Shown here: piece after piece, positions 27,398 to 39,491 of the stretch
Numbering within the stretch: the first letter of the stretch is position 1
Layout: each line of letters begins with the position of its first letter
Source: Thioclava sp. ES.031
GTDB taxonomy: Bacteria; Pseudomonadota; Alphaproteobacteria; Rhodobacterales; Rhodobacteraceae
DNA length: 64,000 nucleotides
NCBI RefSeq assembly: GCF_002563775.1
Contig: NZ_PDJO01000001.1
Location: 1,374,001 to 1,438,000 of the forward strand
Reading direction: 5' to 3'
Made by a program: the position numbers and the translations under genes
The notes under the pieces: generated by a model
Database searches by the model: none
What the model saw: the letters and a program-made list of their open reading frames with translations, nothing else
Told to the model about the DNA's origin: nothing

Positions 27398-29431
27398 ATG
27401 GCTGACCTGAGAAAGATCATCATCGACGGGAACGAGGTCGAGGTCGATCCGAACCTCACGCTGATCCAGGCGTGCGAGCAGGCGGGGATCGAGATTCCGC
27501 GCTTCTGCTACCACGAGCGTCTGTCGATCGCGGGCAACTGCCGGATGTGTCTGGTGGAAGTCGTGGGCGGCCCGCCGAAGCCTGCTGCCTCCTGCGCGAT
27601 GCAGGTGCGCGACATGCGCCCGGGGCCGGAAGGCGCACCGCCGGTGATCAAGACGAACTCGCCGATGGTCAAGAAGGCTCGCGAGGGGGTGATGGAGTTC
27701 CTGCTCATCAACCACCCGCTCGACTGCCCGATCTGCGACCAGGGCGGCGAATGCGATTTGCAAGACCAGGCAATGGCTTACGGGGTGGACTTCAGTCGCT
27801 ACCGCGAGCCCAAGCGCGCCGCGACCGAGCTGAACCTCGGCCCGCTGGTCGAGACCCATATGACGCGCTGCATCTCCTGCACCCGCTGCGTGCGCTTCAC
27901 CACCGAAGTCGCGGGCATCACCCAGATGGGCCAGACCGGCCGGGGCGAGGATGCGGAGATCGCGAACTACCTGAACATGACGCTCGACTCGAACATGCAG
28001 GGCAACATCATCGACCTGTGCCCGGTGGGCGCGCTGGTCTCGAAGCCCTACGCGTTCACCGCGCGTCCGTGGGAGCTGACGAAGACCGAGACCGTGGACG
28101 TGATGGACGCCGTGGGCTCGAACATCCGCGTCGATACCAAGGGGCGCGAAGTGATGCGCATCCTGCCGCGCAACAATGACGACGTGAACGAGGAGTGGAT
28201 TTCCGACAAGACCCGCTTCGTCTGGGACGGCCTGCGCCGCCAGCGTCTCGACCGGCCCTACGTCCGCGTCGATGGCAAGCTGAAGCCCGCAAGCTGGGGC
28301 GAGGCGCTGAGCGCCGCCGCCGAGGCGATGAAGGGCAAGAAAGTCGCCGGTCTGGTGGGCGATTTGGTCTCGACCGAGGCCGCTTTCTCGCTCAAGCAGC
28401 TGATCGAAGGTCTGGGAGGCACGGTCGAATGCCGCACCGATGGCGCGCGTCTGCCGGTCGGCAACCGCTACGGCTATGTCGGCAACGCGACGATCGCCGA
28501 TCTGGATAACGCCGAGATGGTGCAGATCATCGGCGCGAACCCGGCGGTGGAAGCGCCCGTTCTGAACGCCCGCATCCGCAAGGCATGGGCCAAGGGCGCG
28601 ACTGTCGGTCTCGTCGGGGAAGCCTGCGATCTGACCTATGACTACGTCCATGTCGGCACCGACCGCGCGGCGCTTGCCGAACTGTCGGGCAAGACGATCT
28701 CGGACGAGACGAAGGCGAAGAACACCGTCGTTATCATCGGGCAGGGCGCTCTGAACGAAGCCGATGGCGAGGCGGTTCTGGCCCATGCGATGAAGCTGGC
28801 CGAGAATTCCAACGCCAAGTTCATGGTGCTGCACACCGCTGCGGCCCGTGTCGGCGCGATGGATGTGGGCGCTGTGACCGAGGGCGGTCTGCTCGCGGCC
28901 ATCGACGGCGCCGAAGTGATCTACAACATGGGCGCCGACGAGGTGGAGATCACCCCGCGCGCCGAGGGTGGGCCCTTCGTGATCTATCAGGGCAGCCACG
29001 GTGATCGCGGGGCGAACCGCGCCGACGTGATCCTGCCGGGCGCGGCCTATACGGAAGAGAACGGCCTCTTCGTGAACACCGAGGGGCGTCCGCAGCTGGC
29101 TTTCCGCGCGGCTTTCCCGCCGGGCGAGGCGAAAGAGAACTGGGCGATCCTGCGCGCGCTCTCGGCCGAGCTCGACGCCAAGCAGCCTTGGGACACGCTG
29201 GCCGGTCTGCGCCGCGCGATGGTGGCAGAGGTGCCGCATCTGGCGCAGGTCGATCAGGTCGTGGAGAACGAAGTGCAGGCGATCGAGCCGCGCGACATGG
29301 GCAAGGCGACCTTCCGTCTGCCGATCCACGAATTCTACCTGACCAACCCGATCGCACGGGCCTCCGTCGTGATGGGCGAATGCGCCAGCCTCGCGAAAGC
29401 GCGGGCCGAAGCGCCGGTCGCCGCCGAGTGA
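27398..29431 (+). CDS. nuoG: NADH-quinone oxidoreductase subunit G
   Basis: A 677-residue subunit with the electron-transfer chain of the peripheral arm. The ligand sets are visible: a [2Fe-2S] set at Cys37, Cys48, Cys51 and Cys66; the His-ligated [4Fe-4S] set His106, Cys110, Cys113 and Cys119 in [14 protein letters not shown]; and a further [4Fe-4S] set at Cys158, Cys161, Cys164 and Cys208. The extra N7 motif of E. coli-type NuoG is not seen. The C-terminal part is the degenerate molybdopterin-oxidoreductase-like domain. The length is that of the Paracoccus/mitochondrial type, much shorter than E. coli NuoG. Confidence 0.96.
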   Translation: MADLRKIIIDGNEVEVDPNLTLIQACEQAGIEIPRFCYHERLSIAGNCRMCLVEVVGGPPKPAASCAMQVRDMRPGPEGAPPVIKTNSPMVKKAREGVMEFLLINHPLDCPICDQGGECDLQDQAMAYGVDFSRYREPKRAATELNLGPLVETHMTRCISCTRCVRFTTEVAGITQMGQTGRGEDAEIANYLNMTLDSNMQGNIIDLCPVGALVSKPYAFTARPWELTKTETVDVMDAVGSNIRVDTKGREVMRILPRNNDDVNEEWISDKTRFVWDGLRRQRLDRPYVRVDGKLKPASWGEALSAAAEAMKGKKVAGLVGDLVSTEAAFSLKQLIEGLGGTVECRTDGARLPVGNRYGYVGNATIADLDNAEMVQIIGANPAVEAPVLNARIRKAWAKGATVGLVGEACDLTYDYVHVGTDRAALAELSGKTISDETKAKNTVVIIGQGALNEADGEAVLAHAMKLAENSNAKFMVLHTAAARVGAMDVGAVTEGGLLAAIDGAEVIYNMGADEVEITPRAEGGPFVIYQGSHGDRGANRADVILPGAAYTEENGLFVNTEGRPQLAFRAAFPPGEAKENWAILRALSAELDAKQPWDTLAGLRRAMVAEVPHLAQVDQVVENEVQAIEPRDMGKATFRLPIHEFYLTNPIARASVVMGECASLAKARAEAPVAAE

Positions 29432-29442
29432 GGTTGAGACGG

Positions 29443-29856
29443 ATGATGCAGACCCTGCCCAATATCGCACCGCTCGCCCCCGGCCTTCTGGCCGGTCTGG
29501 CGGCGTGCACGCCGACCAGCGGGGCGCAGGGGGATAGCGCGGTCAAACCGGACTATCGGGGCACCGAAACACGGCTCCTCGACAGTGATCTGGTGGAGAT
29601 CCGCGCGCGCGTCTCGGGCGAGGGCGCCAGCGAGAAAGCGGCGACCGATTATGCCCAATGCGCAGCCGCGCAATACGCGCTGGTGCGCGGCTATGGATTT
29701 GCGCGCCATGTGCGCACGAATGTGACTGAAGAGGGTGGCATCTGGCGGGCAGATGCGGTCTACACCATCTCGCCCGCCTTGCCGCAGGGACTCAAGACGA
29801 TCGACGCGGAAGTAACCGTCGCCGATTGCAAGGATCGCGGCATTCCGACCGTATGA
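29443..29856 (+). CDS. Small putative lipoprotein between nuoG and nuoH
   Basis: A 137-residue protein with an N-terminal hydrophobic segment and lipobox LAAC (Cys at about residue 22, in GLLAGLAACTP). The mature part has a fold-like pattern: ATDYAQCAAAQYALVRGYGFARHVRTN, then two strand-like blocks ending in VADCKD. The two remaining cysteines may pair. ATG codons at 29443 and 29446 are adjacent. It lies 11 bases after nuoG and 15 before nuoH. It does not resemble the other nuo-operon lipoprotein in sequence. Function unknown. Confidence 0.65.
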   Translation: MMQTLPNIAPLAPGLLAGLAACTPTSGAQGDSAVKPDYRGTETRLLDSDLVEIRARVSGEGASEKAATDYAQCAAAQYALVRGYGFARHVRTNVTEEGGIWRADAVYTISPALPQGLKTIDAEVTVADCKDRGIPTV

Positions 29857-29871
29857 AGAGAGTGGGACATC

Positions 29872-30909
29872 ATGGCTGAATTCTTCGCGACACCTTTCGG
29901 GATCTTCCTGCTGATCGTGCTGCAGAGCTTGGCGGTTATCGCCTTCGTGATGCTTTCGATGATCTGGCTGGTCTATGGCGACCGGAAGATCTGGGCTGCC
30001 GTGCAGATGCGTCGCGGGCCGAACGTCGTCGGGCCCTGGGGCCTGATGCAGACCTTCGCGGATGCGCTGAAATATGTGGTCAAGGAAATCGTCGTGCCGG
30101 CGGGCGCCGACAAGTTCGTCTATTTCCTCGCCCCGATCCTTAGCTTCGTGCTCGCACTCCTGACCTTCTCGGTGATCCCGTTTGCCGACGGTTGGGTGCT
30201 GGCCGATATCAACGTAGCCCTTCTGTTCGTCTTCGCGGCCTCCTCGCTCGAGGTGTACGGCGTGATCATGGGCGGCTGGGCGTCGAACTCGAAATACCCG
30301 TTCCTCGGCTCGCTCCGCTCGGCCGCGCAGATGATCTCCTATGAGGTCTCGATCGGCCTGATCATCATCGGGGTGATCATCTCGACCGGCTCGATGAACC
30401 TGTCGACCATCGTGCGCGCGCAGGATACCGGCTGGGGCCTTCTGGGCTGGTATTGGCTGCCCCACCTGCCGATGGTGGCGCTGTTCTTCATCTCGGCGCT
30501 GGCCGAGACCAACCGCCCGCCTTTCGACCTTCCGGAAGCGGAATCCGAACTCGTCGCGGGCTTCATGGTGGAATACAGCTCGACCCCGTATCTGCTGTTC
30601 ATGGCCGGCGAATATATCGCGATCTGGCTGATGTGCGCGCTGATGTCGATCCTGTTCTTCGGCGGCTGGCTGTCCCCGATCCCGGGCCTGCCCGACGGGG
30701 TGCTGTGGATGTTCGCCAAGATGGTGTTCTTCTTCTTCATGTTCGCGATGGTGAAGGCGATCGTGCCGCGCTACCGCTACGACCAGCTCATGCGGATTGG
30801 CTGGAAAGTCTTCCTGCCGCTGTCGCTGGCGTGGGTGGTGATCATCTCCTTCCTCGCGAAATTCGAAATCTTCGGGCACTTCTGGGCCCGCTGGGCGATG
30901 GGGAGCTGA
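29872..30909 (+). CDS. nuoH: NADH-quinone oxidoreductase subunit H
   Basis: A 345-residue membrane subunit with about eight hydrophobic helices; it joins the peripheral and membrane arms and lines the quinone channel. Conserved family loops are present: [20 protein letters not shown] (about 36-55), [20 protein letters not shown] (about 212-231) and [14 protein letters not shown] near the C-terminus. Nothing is unusual in length. nuoI starts 3 bases later. Confidence 0.96.
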   Translation: MAEFFATPFGIFLLIVLQSLAVIAFVMLSMIWLVYGDRKIWAAVQMRRGPNVVGPWGLMQTFADALKYVVKEIVVPAGADKFVYFLAPILSFVLALLTFSVIPFADGWVLADINVALLFVFAASSLEVYGVIMGGWASNSKYPFLGSLRSAAQMISYEVSIGLIIIGVIISTGSMNLSTIVRAQDTGWGLLGWYWLPHLPMVALFFISALAETNRPPFDLPEAESELVAGFMVEYSSTPYLLFMAGEYIAIWLMCALMSILFFGGWLSPIPGLPDGVLWMFAKMVFFFFMFAMVKAIVPRYRYDQLMRIGWKVFLPLSLAWVVIISFLAKFEIFGHFWARWAMGS

Positions 30910-30912
30910 TAG

Positions 30913-31807
<895 letters not shown>

Positions 31808-31811
<4 letters not shown>

Positions 31812-32416
31812 CGGTGTTTGCTTTCGCCTTCTACCTTTTCGCCATTACGGCGGTGGTCGCGGGCTTCATGGTGGTGATTTCCAAGAACCCGGTCCATTCG
31901 GTGCTCTGGCTGATCCTCACCTTCCTGTCGGCAGCGGGGCTTTTCGTGCTTCTGGGCTCGGAATTCGTCGCGATGCTGTTGATCATCGTCTATGTCGGCG
32001 CGGTCGCGGTGCTCTTCCTCTTCGTGGTGATGATGCTCGATGTCGACTTCTCCGCCCTCAAGGGGGAGCTGGCGCGCTACATGCCGCTGGGCCTCCTGAT
32101 CGGGGTCGTGATGCTGGTGCAGCTGGGTATCGCCTTCGGCGCATGGCAGACCTCGGACATGGCGGAAAGCCTGCGTGCCGATCCGGTGCCCGAGGGCATG
32201 ACCAACGCGCAGGCGATCGGCCTGCTCGTTTATGACAAATACCTCTACCTCTTCCAGACGGCGGGCCTGATCCTGCTGGTCGCGATGATCGGGGCGATCC
32301 TTCTGACGCTGCGCCATCGCACCAACGTTAAGCGCCAGAACGTCATCGCGCAGATGCATCGCGATCCGTCCAAGACGATGGAAATGGTGGACGTCAAACC
32401 GGGGCAGGGGCTGTGA
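31808..32416 (+). CDS. nuoJ: NADH-quinone oxidoreductase subunit J
   Basis: A 202-residue membrane subunit with five hydrophobic helices. The conserved third helix, [21 protein letters not shown] (about 57-77), contains the family's central glycine (pi-bulge region). The start is ATG 31808, overlapping the CMD-like gene by 4 bases; a longer open frame from 31547 is only the shifted reading of that gene. Confidence 0.95.
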
Positions 32417-32465
32417 GCGAACAAAAGCAAGCGAAAAACGCGAGTTCGGAAACGAGGGTGAACGC

Positions 32466-32771
32466 ATGATCGGATTGGAACATTACCTTGGCGTGGCTGC
32501 CGCGCTGTTCGTGATCGGCATTTTCGGGATCTTCGTGAACCGCAAGAACGTGATCGTCATCATGATGTCGATCGAACTGATGCTGTTGGCGGTGAATATC
32601 AACCTGGTGGCCTTCTCGGCCTATCTGGGGGACCTCGTCGGACAGATCTTCACCCTCTTCGTGCTGACCGTTGCGGCAGCCGAGGCCGCGATCGGCCTTG
32701 CGATCCTCGTGGTCTTCTTCCGCAACCGCGGTTCGATCGAGGTCGAAGACGTCAACGTGATGAAGGGATAA
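32466..32771 (+). CDS. nuoK: NADH-quinone oxidoreductase subunit K
   Basis: A 101-residue membrane subunit with three hydrophobic helices. The two conserved membrane glutamates of the proton path are visible: one in [13 protein letters not shown] (about residue 36) and one in [13 protein letters not shown] (about residue 72). nuoL starts 6 bases later. Confidence 0.95.
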   Translation: MIGLEHYLGVAAALFVIGIFGIFVNRKNVIVIMMSIELMLLAVNINLVAFSAYLGDLVGQIFTLFVLTVAAAEAAIGLAILVVFFRNRGSIEVEDVNVMKG

Positions 32772-32777
32772 GGGACG

Positions 32778-34967
32778 ATGGAAACGATCATTCTCTTTGC
32801 GCCGCTGGTCGGTGCGATCCTTGGTGGCTTCGGCTGGCGGGTGATCGGCGAAAAGGGCGCGATGGTCCTGACCACGGGCCTTCTGTTCCTCGCCGCTCTG
32901 CTCAGCTGGATCGTGTTCCTCACGCTGGGCGATCAGACGCAGCACATTCACGTCCTGAACTGGATCACTTCGGGGGAGCTGGATGTCTCGTGGGCGATCC
33001 GGATGGACCGACTGACCGCGATCATGCTGATCGTGGTGACGACGGTCTCCTCGCTCGTGCATCTCTACTCGTGGGGCTACATGGCCCATGACGAGAATTT
33101 CGACGAGGGGAAGGGCGAGAACTACAAGGCACGCTTCTTCGCCTACCTGTCCTTCTTCACCTTCACCATGTTGATGCTGGTGACCTCGGACAACCTGCTG
33201 CAGATGTTCTTCGGCTGGGAAGGCGTCGGTGTCGCCTCCTACCTGCTGATCGGTTTCTACTACAAGAAACCCTCGGCCAACGCGGCGGCGATGAAGGCCT
33301 TCATCGTCAACCGTGTCGGCGATTTCGGCTTCCTGCTGGGGATGTTCGGTCTGTTCTACATGACCGGCTCGCTGCAGCTGGACGACGTCTTCTCGGCGGC
33401 GCCGGCCTTGTCAGAGACCAATCTCGACTTCCTCTGGGGGTCCTGGAACGCGGTCGAGCTCTGTGCCTTCCTGCTCTTCGTGGGTGCGATGGGTAAATCG
33501 GCGCAGCTCTTCCTGCACACATGGTTGCCGGACGCGATGGAAGGCCCGACGCCTGTGTCGGCGCTGATCCACGCCGCGACCATGGTGACCGCAGGCGTGT
33601 TCCTGGTCTGCCGCATGTCGCCGGTCTATGAATACGCTCCGCATGCGCAGACCTTCATCGTCGTGATCGGCGCCTCGACCGCCTTCTTCGCCGCGACCGT
33701 GGGTCTGGTGCAGAACGACATCAAGCGCGTCATCGCCTATTCGACCTGTTCGCAGCTGGGTTACATGTTCGCGGCGGCCGGTGTCGGCGTCTACTCGGTG
33801 GCGATGTTCCACCTGCTGACCCACGCGTTCTTCAAAGCGCTGCTGTTCCTTTCGGCGGGCTCGGTCATCACCGCGATGCACCACGAGCAGGACATGCGGA
33901 ACTATGGCGGCCTTCGCAAAAAGGTGCCGCTGACCTTCTGGGCGATGATCTTCGGCACGCTGGCGATCACCGGGGTCGGCATTCCCTTCACTCATCTCGG
34001 CTTCGCAGGCTTCCTCTCGAAAGACGCGATCATCGAGAGCGTCTGGGGCGGCACGGGTGCAGGCTATGCCTTCTGGCTTCTGGTCATCGCGGCGGCCTTC
34101 ACGTCCTTCTACTCGTGGCGCCTGATCTTCATGACCTTCTTCGGCAAGCCGCGCGGCGATCATCATGCGCATGATCACGCCAAGGAAAGCCCGTGGGTCA
34201 TGACCGTGCCGCTGGTGGTGCTGTCCTTCGGCGCGATCTTCGCCGGGATGATCTGGTACAACGTCTTCTTCGGCGATCACGCGAAGCTGGTGAAGTTCTT
34301 CGGGCTTCCCGCCCATGCCGAGCAGACGGCGGATGCGGGGCACGCGACGAATGGCGAGGCCGCGCAGACCGGTGAGGGCGCCCATGGCGCAGAGCCGCCG
34401 GTGCCGGATGCGACCATGTCCGAGCAGCAGGCCGAGGCCGAGCTGATGGACGAGGCCAAGACCTCGCCGGATGTCGGCGTCTCGACGGCGGTGATCAAGT
34501 ATCCGGGCGTCGCACCTCAGGGCGCGATCTACATGGGTCAGGAAAACGAGGTCATCGACAAGGCGCACCACGCGCCGGCCTGGGTCAAGGTTTCGCCCTT
34601 CGTGGCGATGCTTGGCGGGCTTCTCGTGGCATGGCTGTTCTACATCAAGGACACCAGCCTGCCGAAGCGGCTCGCCGAGGCGCAGCCGGGCCTGTACCGC
34701 TTCCTGCTCAACAAGTGGTATTTCGACGAGCTGTACGAGCGCATCTTCGTGCGCCCGGCGCTCTGGTTCGGCTATCAATTCTGGAAGAAAGGGGACGAGG
34801 GCTCGATTGACCGAGTTATCGACGGCATGGCCGTTGGCATCGTCCCGACATTCACGAGGTTCCTTAACAGGATGCAATCGGGCTATCTGTTCCACTACGC
34901 CTTCGCCATGGTGATCGGGATTGTCGGTCTCATGCTCTGGGTCGTCCTCAACGGGGGGGCGAACTGA
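32778..34967 (+). CDS. nuoL: NADH-quinone oxidoreductase subunit L
   Basis: A 729-residue antiporter-like subunit, clearly longer than the roughly 610 residues of E. coli NuoL. The core is normal: [19 protein letters not shown] (about 140-158), the lysine-bearing helices, [21 protein letters not shown] (about 249-269), and the long C-terminal lateral helix region with the last transmembrane segment. The extra length is a His-, Ala- and Glu-rich insertion at roughly 455-600 ([11 protein letters not shown], then a low-complexity stretch), outside the membrane core. The stop overlaps nuoM by one base. Confidence 0.95.
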   Translation: METIILFAPLVGAILGGFGWRVIGEKGAMVLTTGLLFLAALLSWIVFLTLGDQTQHIHVLNWITSGELDVSWAIRMDRLTAIMLIVVTTVSSLVHLYSWGYMAHDENFDEGKGENYKARFFAYLSFFTFTMLMLVTSDNLLQMFFGWEGVGVASYLLIGFYYKKPSANAAAMKAFIVNRVGDFGFLLGMFGLFYMTGSLQLDDVFSAAPALSETNLDFLWGSWNAVELCAFLLFVGAMGKSAQLFLHTWLPDAMEGPTPVSALIHAATMVTAGVFLVCRMSPVYEYAPHAQTFIVVIGASTAFFAATVGLVQNDIKRVIAYSTCSQLGYMFAAAGVGVYSVAMFHLLTHAFFKALLFLSAGSVITAMHHEQDMRNYGGLRKKVPLTFWAMIFGTLAITGVGIPFTHLGFAGFLSKDAIIESVWGGTGAGYAFWLLVIAAAFTSFYSWRLIFMTFFGKPRGDHHAHDHAKESPWVMTVPLVVLSFGAIFAGMIWYNVFFGDHAKLVKFFGLPAHAEQTADAGHATNGEAAQTGEGAHGAEPPVPDATMSEQQAEAELMDEAKTSPDVGVSTAVIKYPGVAPQGAIYMGQENEVIDKAHHAPAWVKVSPFVAMLGGLLVAWLFYIKDTSLPKRLAEAQPGLYRFLLNKWYFDELYERIFVRPALWFGYQFWKKGDEGSIDRVIDGMAVGIVPTFTRFLNRMQSGYLFHYAFAMVIGIVGLMLWVVLNGGAN

Positions 34968-36505
34968 TGCAACACCTGCTTTCCATCGTCATCTTCACGC
35001 CCGCCGTGGCGGCGCTGATCCTCGCGCTGGTTCTGCGCGGCGGCTCGCCCGAGGCGGACCGGAACGCGAAATGGGTGGCGCTGACCGCGACGTCGGTCAC
35101 CTTCCTGATCTCGCTGTTCCTGCTGGCCGGGTTCGACCCGTCCAACACCGGCTTCCAGTTCATGGAGAAATACACCTGGATCATGGGGTTCCAGTACCGC
35201 GTGGGTGTCGACGGCCTGTCGATCCTCTTCGTGATGCTGACCACCTTCATGATGCCGCTGGTGATCGTCGGTAGCTGGAACGTCACCGACCGGGTGAAGG
35301 AATACATGATCGCCTTCCTCGTCCTCGAGACGCTGATGGTGGGCACCTTCGTGACGCTCGATCTGGTGCTGTTCTACCTGTTTTTCGAAGCGGGCCTGAT
35401 CCCGATGTTCCTGATCATCGGTATCTGGGGGGGCAAGCAGCGCGTTTACGCCGCGTTCAAGTTCTTCCTCTACACCTTCTTCGGCTCGGTCTTCATGCTG
35501 GTGTCGATCATCTACATCTACTTCCACACCGGAACGACGGACATGCCGGGGCTGCTCGTCTACGAGTTCCCATACACACCGGTGCACATACTCGGGATAA
35601 CGATCCCCGGCGGGGTGCAAACGCTGCTCTGGCTCGGCTTCTTCATCTCCTTCGCGATCAAGATGCCGCTCTGGCCGGTGCACACCTGGCTGCCTGCCGC
35701 GCACGTGCAGGCGCCGACGGCCGGTTCGGTCGTGCTGGCCGCGGTGCTGCTGAAGCTCGCCGATTACGGTTTCCTGCGCTTCTCGCTGCCGATGTTCCCG
35801 GTGGGCAACCTCGTGGTTGGCCCCTGGGCGATGTGGCTCGCGGTGATCGCGATCATCTGGACCTCGCTGGTGGCGCTGGTGCAGACCGATATCAAGCGCG
35901 TCATCGCCTACAGCTCGGTCGCGCACATGGCCGTCGTGCTGCTCGGGATTTTCTCGGGCACGCAGCAGGGCATCGAGGGCGGTATCTTCATGGTTGTCGC
36001 GCACGGTTTCACCTCGGCGGCGCTGTTCCTCGCGGTGGGTGTGGTCTACGACCGGATGCATACGCGCGAGATCTCGGCCTATGGCGGCCTGGTGAAGCGC
36101 ATGCCTGCCTATGCGACGATCTTCATGTTCTTCACGATGGCCAATGTCGGCCTTCCCGGCACCGCCAATTTCGTCGGCGAGTTCCTGATCCTCGTGGGCG
36201 TCTTCCAGGTGAATACCTGGGTTGCGGTCTTCGCCACGACGAGCGTGATCCTGTCGGCGGCCTATGCGCTCTGGCTCTATCGCCGGGTCGTCTTCGGCGA
36301 CCTGATCAAGGAGAGCCTGCGTGCGATCACCGACTTGAGCACGCGCGAGAAATGGATTTTCGCGCCGCTGGTCGCGATGACGTTGTTGCTCGGGGTCTAT
36401 CCTGATCTCGTGACCAACATCATCGGGCCGTCGGTGACGAACCTTGTCCAGAACTATCACGATGCCTTGCCGGACAACCTTCTGTCCGACCTGGTCGAAC
36501 ACTGA
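34967..36505 (+). CDS. nuoM: NADH-quinone oxidoreductase subunit M
   Basis: A 512-residue antiporter-like proton-pumping subunit with about 14 hydrophobic helices. The conserved glutamate helix [21 protein letters not shown] is at about 134-154, and [20 protein letters not shown] at about 235-254. Length is normal. nuoN follows after 11 bases. Confidence 0.95.
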   Translation: MQHLLSIVIFTPAVAALILALVLRGGSPEADRNAKWVALTATSVTFLISLFLLAGFDPSNTGFQFMEKYTWIMGFQYRVGVDGLSILFVMLTTFMMPLVIVGSWNVTDRVKEYMIAFLVLETLMVGTFVTLDLVLFYLFFEAGLIPMFLIIGIWGGKQRVYAAFKFFLYTFFGSVFMLVSIIYIYFHTGTTDMPGLLVYEFPYTPVHILGITIPGGVQTLLWLGFFISFAIKMPLWPVHTWLPAAHVQAPTAGSVVLAAVLLKLADYGFLRFSLPMFPVGNLVVGPWAMWLAVIAIIWTSLVALVQTDIKRVIAYSSVAHMAVVLLGIFSGTQQGIEGGIFMVVAHGFTSAALFLAVGVVYDRMHTREISAYGGLVKRMPAYATIFMFFTMANVGLPGTANFVGEFLILVGVFQVNTWVAVFATTSVILSAAYALWLYRRVVFGDLIKESLRAITDLSTREKWIFAPLVAMTLLLGVYPDLVTNIIGPSVTNLVQNYHDALPDNLLSDLVEH

Positions 36506-36516
36506 GGAGCTGAGGG

Positions 36517-37956
36517 ATGACTTCTGCGGATTTCTCGATCGTCCTTCCGGAGTTTTTGCTCGCCGTCTACGCGATGGTGGCGCTGCTCACGGGTGTGTGG
36601 TTCGGCAAGGACAAACTTGCGCCGACCCTGCTGTGGATCACCTCCGGCGTCATGCTGGTGATCGCGGCCTGGATCGGTCTGGCCGAGGTAGGGTCGCATG
36701 AGGCCTTCGGTGGCCTCTTCATCGACGACGCGTTCTCGCGCTTCACCAAGGTGATGATCCTGGTCTCGGCTGCGCTGGTTCTCGCGATGGGCACCGATTA
36801 CATGCAGCGCCGCGGGTTGCTGCGCTTCGAATACCCGATCCTCGCGACGCTGGCCGTCATCGGCATGATGATGATGGTCTCGGCGGGCAACCTGATGTCG
36901 CTCTACATGGGCCTCGAGCTGCAATCGCTCGCGCTCTACATCGTGGCCGCGCTGCGCCGCGAGAGCGAAAAGAGCTCGGAAGCGGGTCTGAAGTATTTCG
37001 TGCTCGGCGCGCTCTCCTCGGGCATCCTGCTCTATGGCGCGTCGCTGACCTATGGCTTCGCGGGCACCACGCAATTCGCGGGTATCATCGAAGTGGTTCA
37101 AGAAGGTCACCTGCCGATCGGTCTGCTGTTCGGCATGGTCTTCCTGATCGCCGGTCTCGCCTTCAAGGTCTCGGCGGTGCCGTTCCACATGTGGACGCCC
37201 GACGTCTATGAAGGCTCGCCCACGCCGGTCACCGCCTTCTTCGCCACCGCGCCGAAAGTGGCGGCGACGGCGCTGATCGCACGGCTCCTCTTTGACGCCT
37301 TCGGTCAGGTGCCGGCGGAGTGGGGCCAGATCCTCGCGCTGCTCGCGGGCCTGTCGATGGTCTGGGGTTCGGTCGCGGCGATCGGTCAGACGAACATCAA
37401 ACGCCTGATGGCCTATTCCTCGATCACCCATATGGGCTTCGTGCTGCTGGGTCTCTCGGCGGGCACCGCCGAGGGCGTGCAGGCGATGCTGACTTATATG
37501 GCGATCTACGTGACGATGAATGTCGGCGTCTTCGCCTTCATGCTCTCGATGGAGCGTGACGGCCAGCCGGTGACCGATATCAAGTCGCTGAACCAATATG
37601 CCCGTCAGGATCCGACCAAGGCGCTGGCGATGCTGGTGCTGCTGTTCTCGCTTGCGGGCGTGCCGCCGTTCCTGGGCTTCTTCGCCAAGTTCGCGGTGCT
37701 TCAGGCGGCGCTGCATGCGGGCTATATCTGGCTCGTGCTGCTGGGCGTGATCGCCTCGGTCGTGGCGGCCTTCTACTACCTGCGGATCGTGTTCTACATG
37801 TATTTCGGCAAGGAGACGGACCCGCTGGACAACCGGATGCCCGCGATCCAATGGGGGCTTCTGATGGTCTCCGCGCTGGCGATGCTGATCGGTATCTTCA
37901 ACCTCTTCGGCATCGAGGGCGCGGCCCAGGCTGCGGCGGCGGCTCTTGTCAACTGA
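36517..37956 (+). CDS. nuoN: NADH-quinone oxidoreductase subunit N
   Basis: A 479-residue antiporter-like subunit, the last nuo gene. The helix [21 protein letters not shown] is at about 127-147, with the proton-path lysine region [23 protein letters not shown] at about 220-242. Its final 11 bases overlap the proposed TTG start of birA. Confidence 0.95.
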   Translation: MTSADFSIVLPEFLLAVYAMVALLTGVWFGKDKLAPTLLWITSGVMLVIAAWIGLAEVGSHEAFGGLFIDDAFSRFTKVMILVSAALVLAMGTDYMQRRGLLRFEYPILATLAVIGMMMMVSAGNLMSLYMGLELQSLALYIVAALRRESEKSSEAGLKYFVLGALSSGILLYGASLTYGFAGTTQFAGIIEVVQEGHLPIGLLFGMVFLIAGLAFKVSAVPFHMWTPDVYEGSPTPVTAFFATAPKVAATALIARLLFDAFGQVPAEWGQILALLAGLSMVWGSVAAIGQTNIKRLMAYSSITHMGFVLLGLSAGTAEGVQAMLTYMAIYVTMNVGVFAFMLSMERDGQPVTDIKSLNQYARQDPTKALAMLVLLFSLAGVPPFLGFFAKFAVLQAALHAGYIWLVLLGVIASVVAAFYYLRIVFYMYFGKETDPLDNRMPAIQWGLLMVSALAMLIGIFNLFGIEGAAQAAAAALVN

Positions 37957-38698
37957 GCGCGATGACTGGCCCGAGGGTGTGGCGCGACACGTCCTGCCCT
38001 CGGTCGACAGCACCATGGATGAGGCGGCCCGGCTAGCGCCGGGCCTCTCCGGTTCAGCGTGGATTTTTGCGCATGAGCAGACCGCGGCCCGCGGTCGGCG
38101 CGGCCGTGCCTGGCGCGCGCCCACGGGCAATTTCTCGGCGACGCTGGTGATGCGGCCCGAGGGCGGGCTGGGGCAGGCGGCGCTCTATTCCTTCGTGGCG
38201 GCTCTGGCGCTCGAGGCGGCGCTCGCCCATGTCGGAGGGCCGCATGCGCGGCTCGCGATCAAATGGCCCAATGACGTACTGCTGAGCGGTGGCAAGGTCG
38301 CGGGCATCCTGCTGGAGAGCCTGCGGGGCGGAGAGCAGATCGCGATCGGCATCGGGGTGAACCTCGCGCAGGCGCCCGACCGTAGCGAGGTCGAGCCCGA
38401 GGCGATGGCTCCGGTCAGCCTGATCGGCGAGACCGGGATGCAGATCACCCCGGCGGAGTTCCTGCCGATGCTGGCGCAGGCCTTCGATCATTACGACCGG
38501 CAGTTCCGCGATTACGGCTTCGACGCGATCCGCAATGCGTGGCTCGCCCGCGCGGCGCGTCTGGGCCAGGAGATCACGGCGCGGGTCGGCGGCGAGACCT
38601 ATCGCGGCACATTCGAGACAATCGACGAGACCGGCGCGCTGATCCTGACCACGCCCGAGGGCCGTCGCGCCATCTCGGCAGCGGATATCTTTTTCTGA
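37946..38698 (+). CDS. birA: Biotin--[acetyl-CoA-carboxylase] ligase, catalytic-only BirA
   Basis: A biotin protein ligase of up to 250 residues without the N-terminal DNA-binding domain of E. coli BirA, so it cannot act as the bio-operon repressor. The biotinyl-AMP site is visible: [12 protein letters not shown] (about 46-57) and [20 protein letters not shown] (about 104-123). The conserved [10 protein letters not shown] near the N-terminus rules out a start after residue 20. No in-frame ATG precedes it. TTG 37946 (overlapping nuoN) or GTG 37979, which has GAGG close before it, must be used; the choice is open. Its targets include MccA in this window. Confidence 0.88.
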   Translation: MSTERDDWPEGVARHVLPSVDSTMDEAARLAPGLSGSAWIFAHEQTAARGRRGRAWRAPTGNFSATLVMRPEGGLGQAALYSFVAALALEAALAHVGGPHARLAIKWPNDVLLSGGKVAGILLESLRGGEQIAIGIGVNLAQAPDRSEVEPEAMAPVSLIGETGMQITPAEFLPMLAQAFDHYDRQFRDYGFDAIRNAWLARAARLGQEITARVGGETYRGTFETIDETGALILTTPEGRRAISAADIFF

Positions 38699-38714
38699 GC
38701 GGAAAGGGGGAGCC

Positions 38715-39491
38715 ATGCTTCTCTGCATCGACTGCGGTAACACCAATACGGTCTTTTCGGTCTGGGACGGGACGGATTTCGTCGCCACATGGCGGATGGA
38801 GACGAACCACCAGCGCACGGCGGACGAGTATTTCCTCTGGTTGTCGGGCATGATGCGCGTGCAGGAGATCGCGGGCGAAATCACCGAGGTGATCATCTCC
38901 TCGACCGTGCCGCGCGTCGTCTTCAACCTGCGGGTCCTGTCGAACCGGTATTTCAACTGCCGACCGCTGGTGGTGGGCAAGCCCGAATGCCGTCTCCCCG
39001 TCGAACCGCGCGTCGATCCGGGCACGACCGTCGGACCGGATCGTCTCGTGAACACGGTGGCGGGTTATGACCGGCATGGCGGCGATATCGTCGTCGTCGA
39101 TTTCGGCACCGCGACCACCTTCGACGTGGTGGCCTCCGACGGGGCCTATATCGGCGGGGTGATCGCGCCCGGCGTCAATCTCTCGCTCGAGGCGTTGCAC
39201 GCCTCCGCCGCCGCCCTACCTCATGTCGATGTGACGATGCCCGAAAAGGCCATCGGCACGAATACCGTCGCCTGTATCCAATCGGGCGTTTTCTGGGGCT
39301 ATATCGGCCTCGTCGAAGGCGTCGTGCGCCAAATCCGGCTCGAACGCGACCGCCCGATGAAAGTCATCGCGACCGGCGGTCTGGCCGAACTGTTCTCGCA
39401 GGGCTTTGACCTCTTCGACAGTGTCGACTACGACCTTACCATGCACGGCCTTCGCCTCCTCAACGACTATAATAAGGACCTTCCCGCGTGA
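38715..39491 (+). CDS. coaX: Type III pantothenate kinase
   Basis: A 258-residue ASKHA-fold kinase for the first step of coenzyme A synthesis. The phosphate loop LLCIDCGNTNTVFSVWDG is at residues 2-19, the second motif VVDFGTATTFDVV at about 126-138, and GGVIAPGVNLSLEALH at about 145-160. GGAAAGGGG precedes the ATG. Its last 4 bases overlap the GTG start of the RNase J gene. This order after nuoN-birA is common in alphaproteobacteria. Confidence 0.95.
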   Translation: MLLCIDCGNTNTVFSVWDGTDFVATWRMETNHQRTADEYFLWLSGMMRVQEIAGEITEVIISSTVPRVVFNLRVLSNRYFNCRPLVVGKPECRLPVEPRVDPGTTVGPDRLVNTVAGYDRHGGDIVVVDFGTATTFDVVASDGAYIGGVIAPGVNLSLEALHASAAALPHVDVTMPEKAIGTNTVACIQSGVFWGYIGLVEGVVRQIRLERDRPMKVIATGGLAELFSQGFDLFDSVDYDLTMHGLRLLNDYNKDLPA

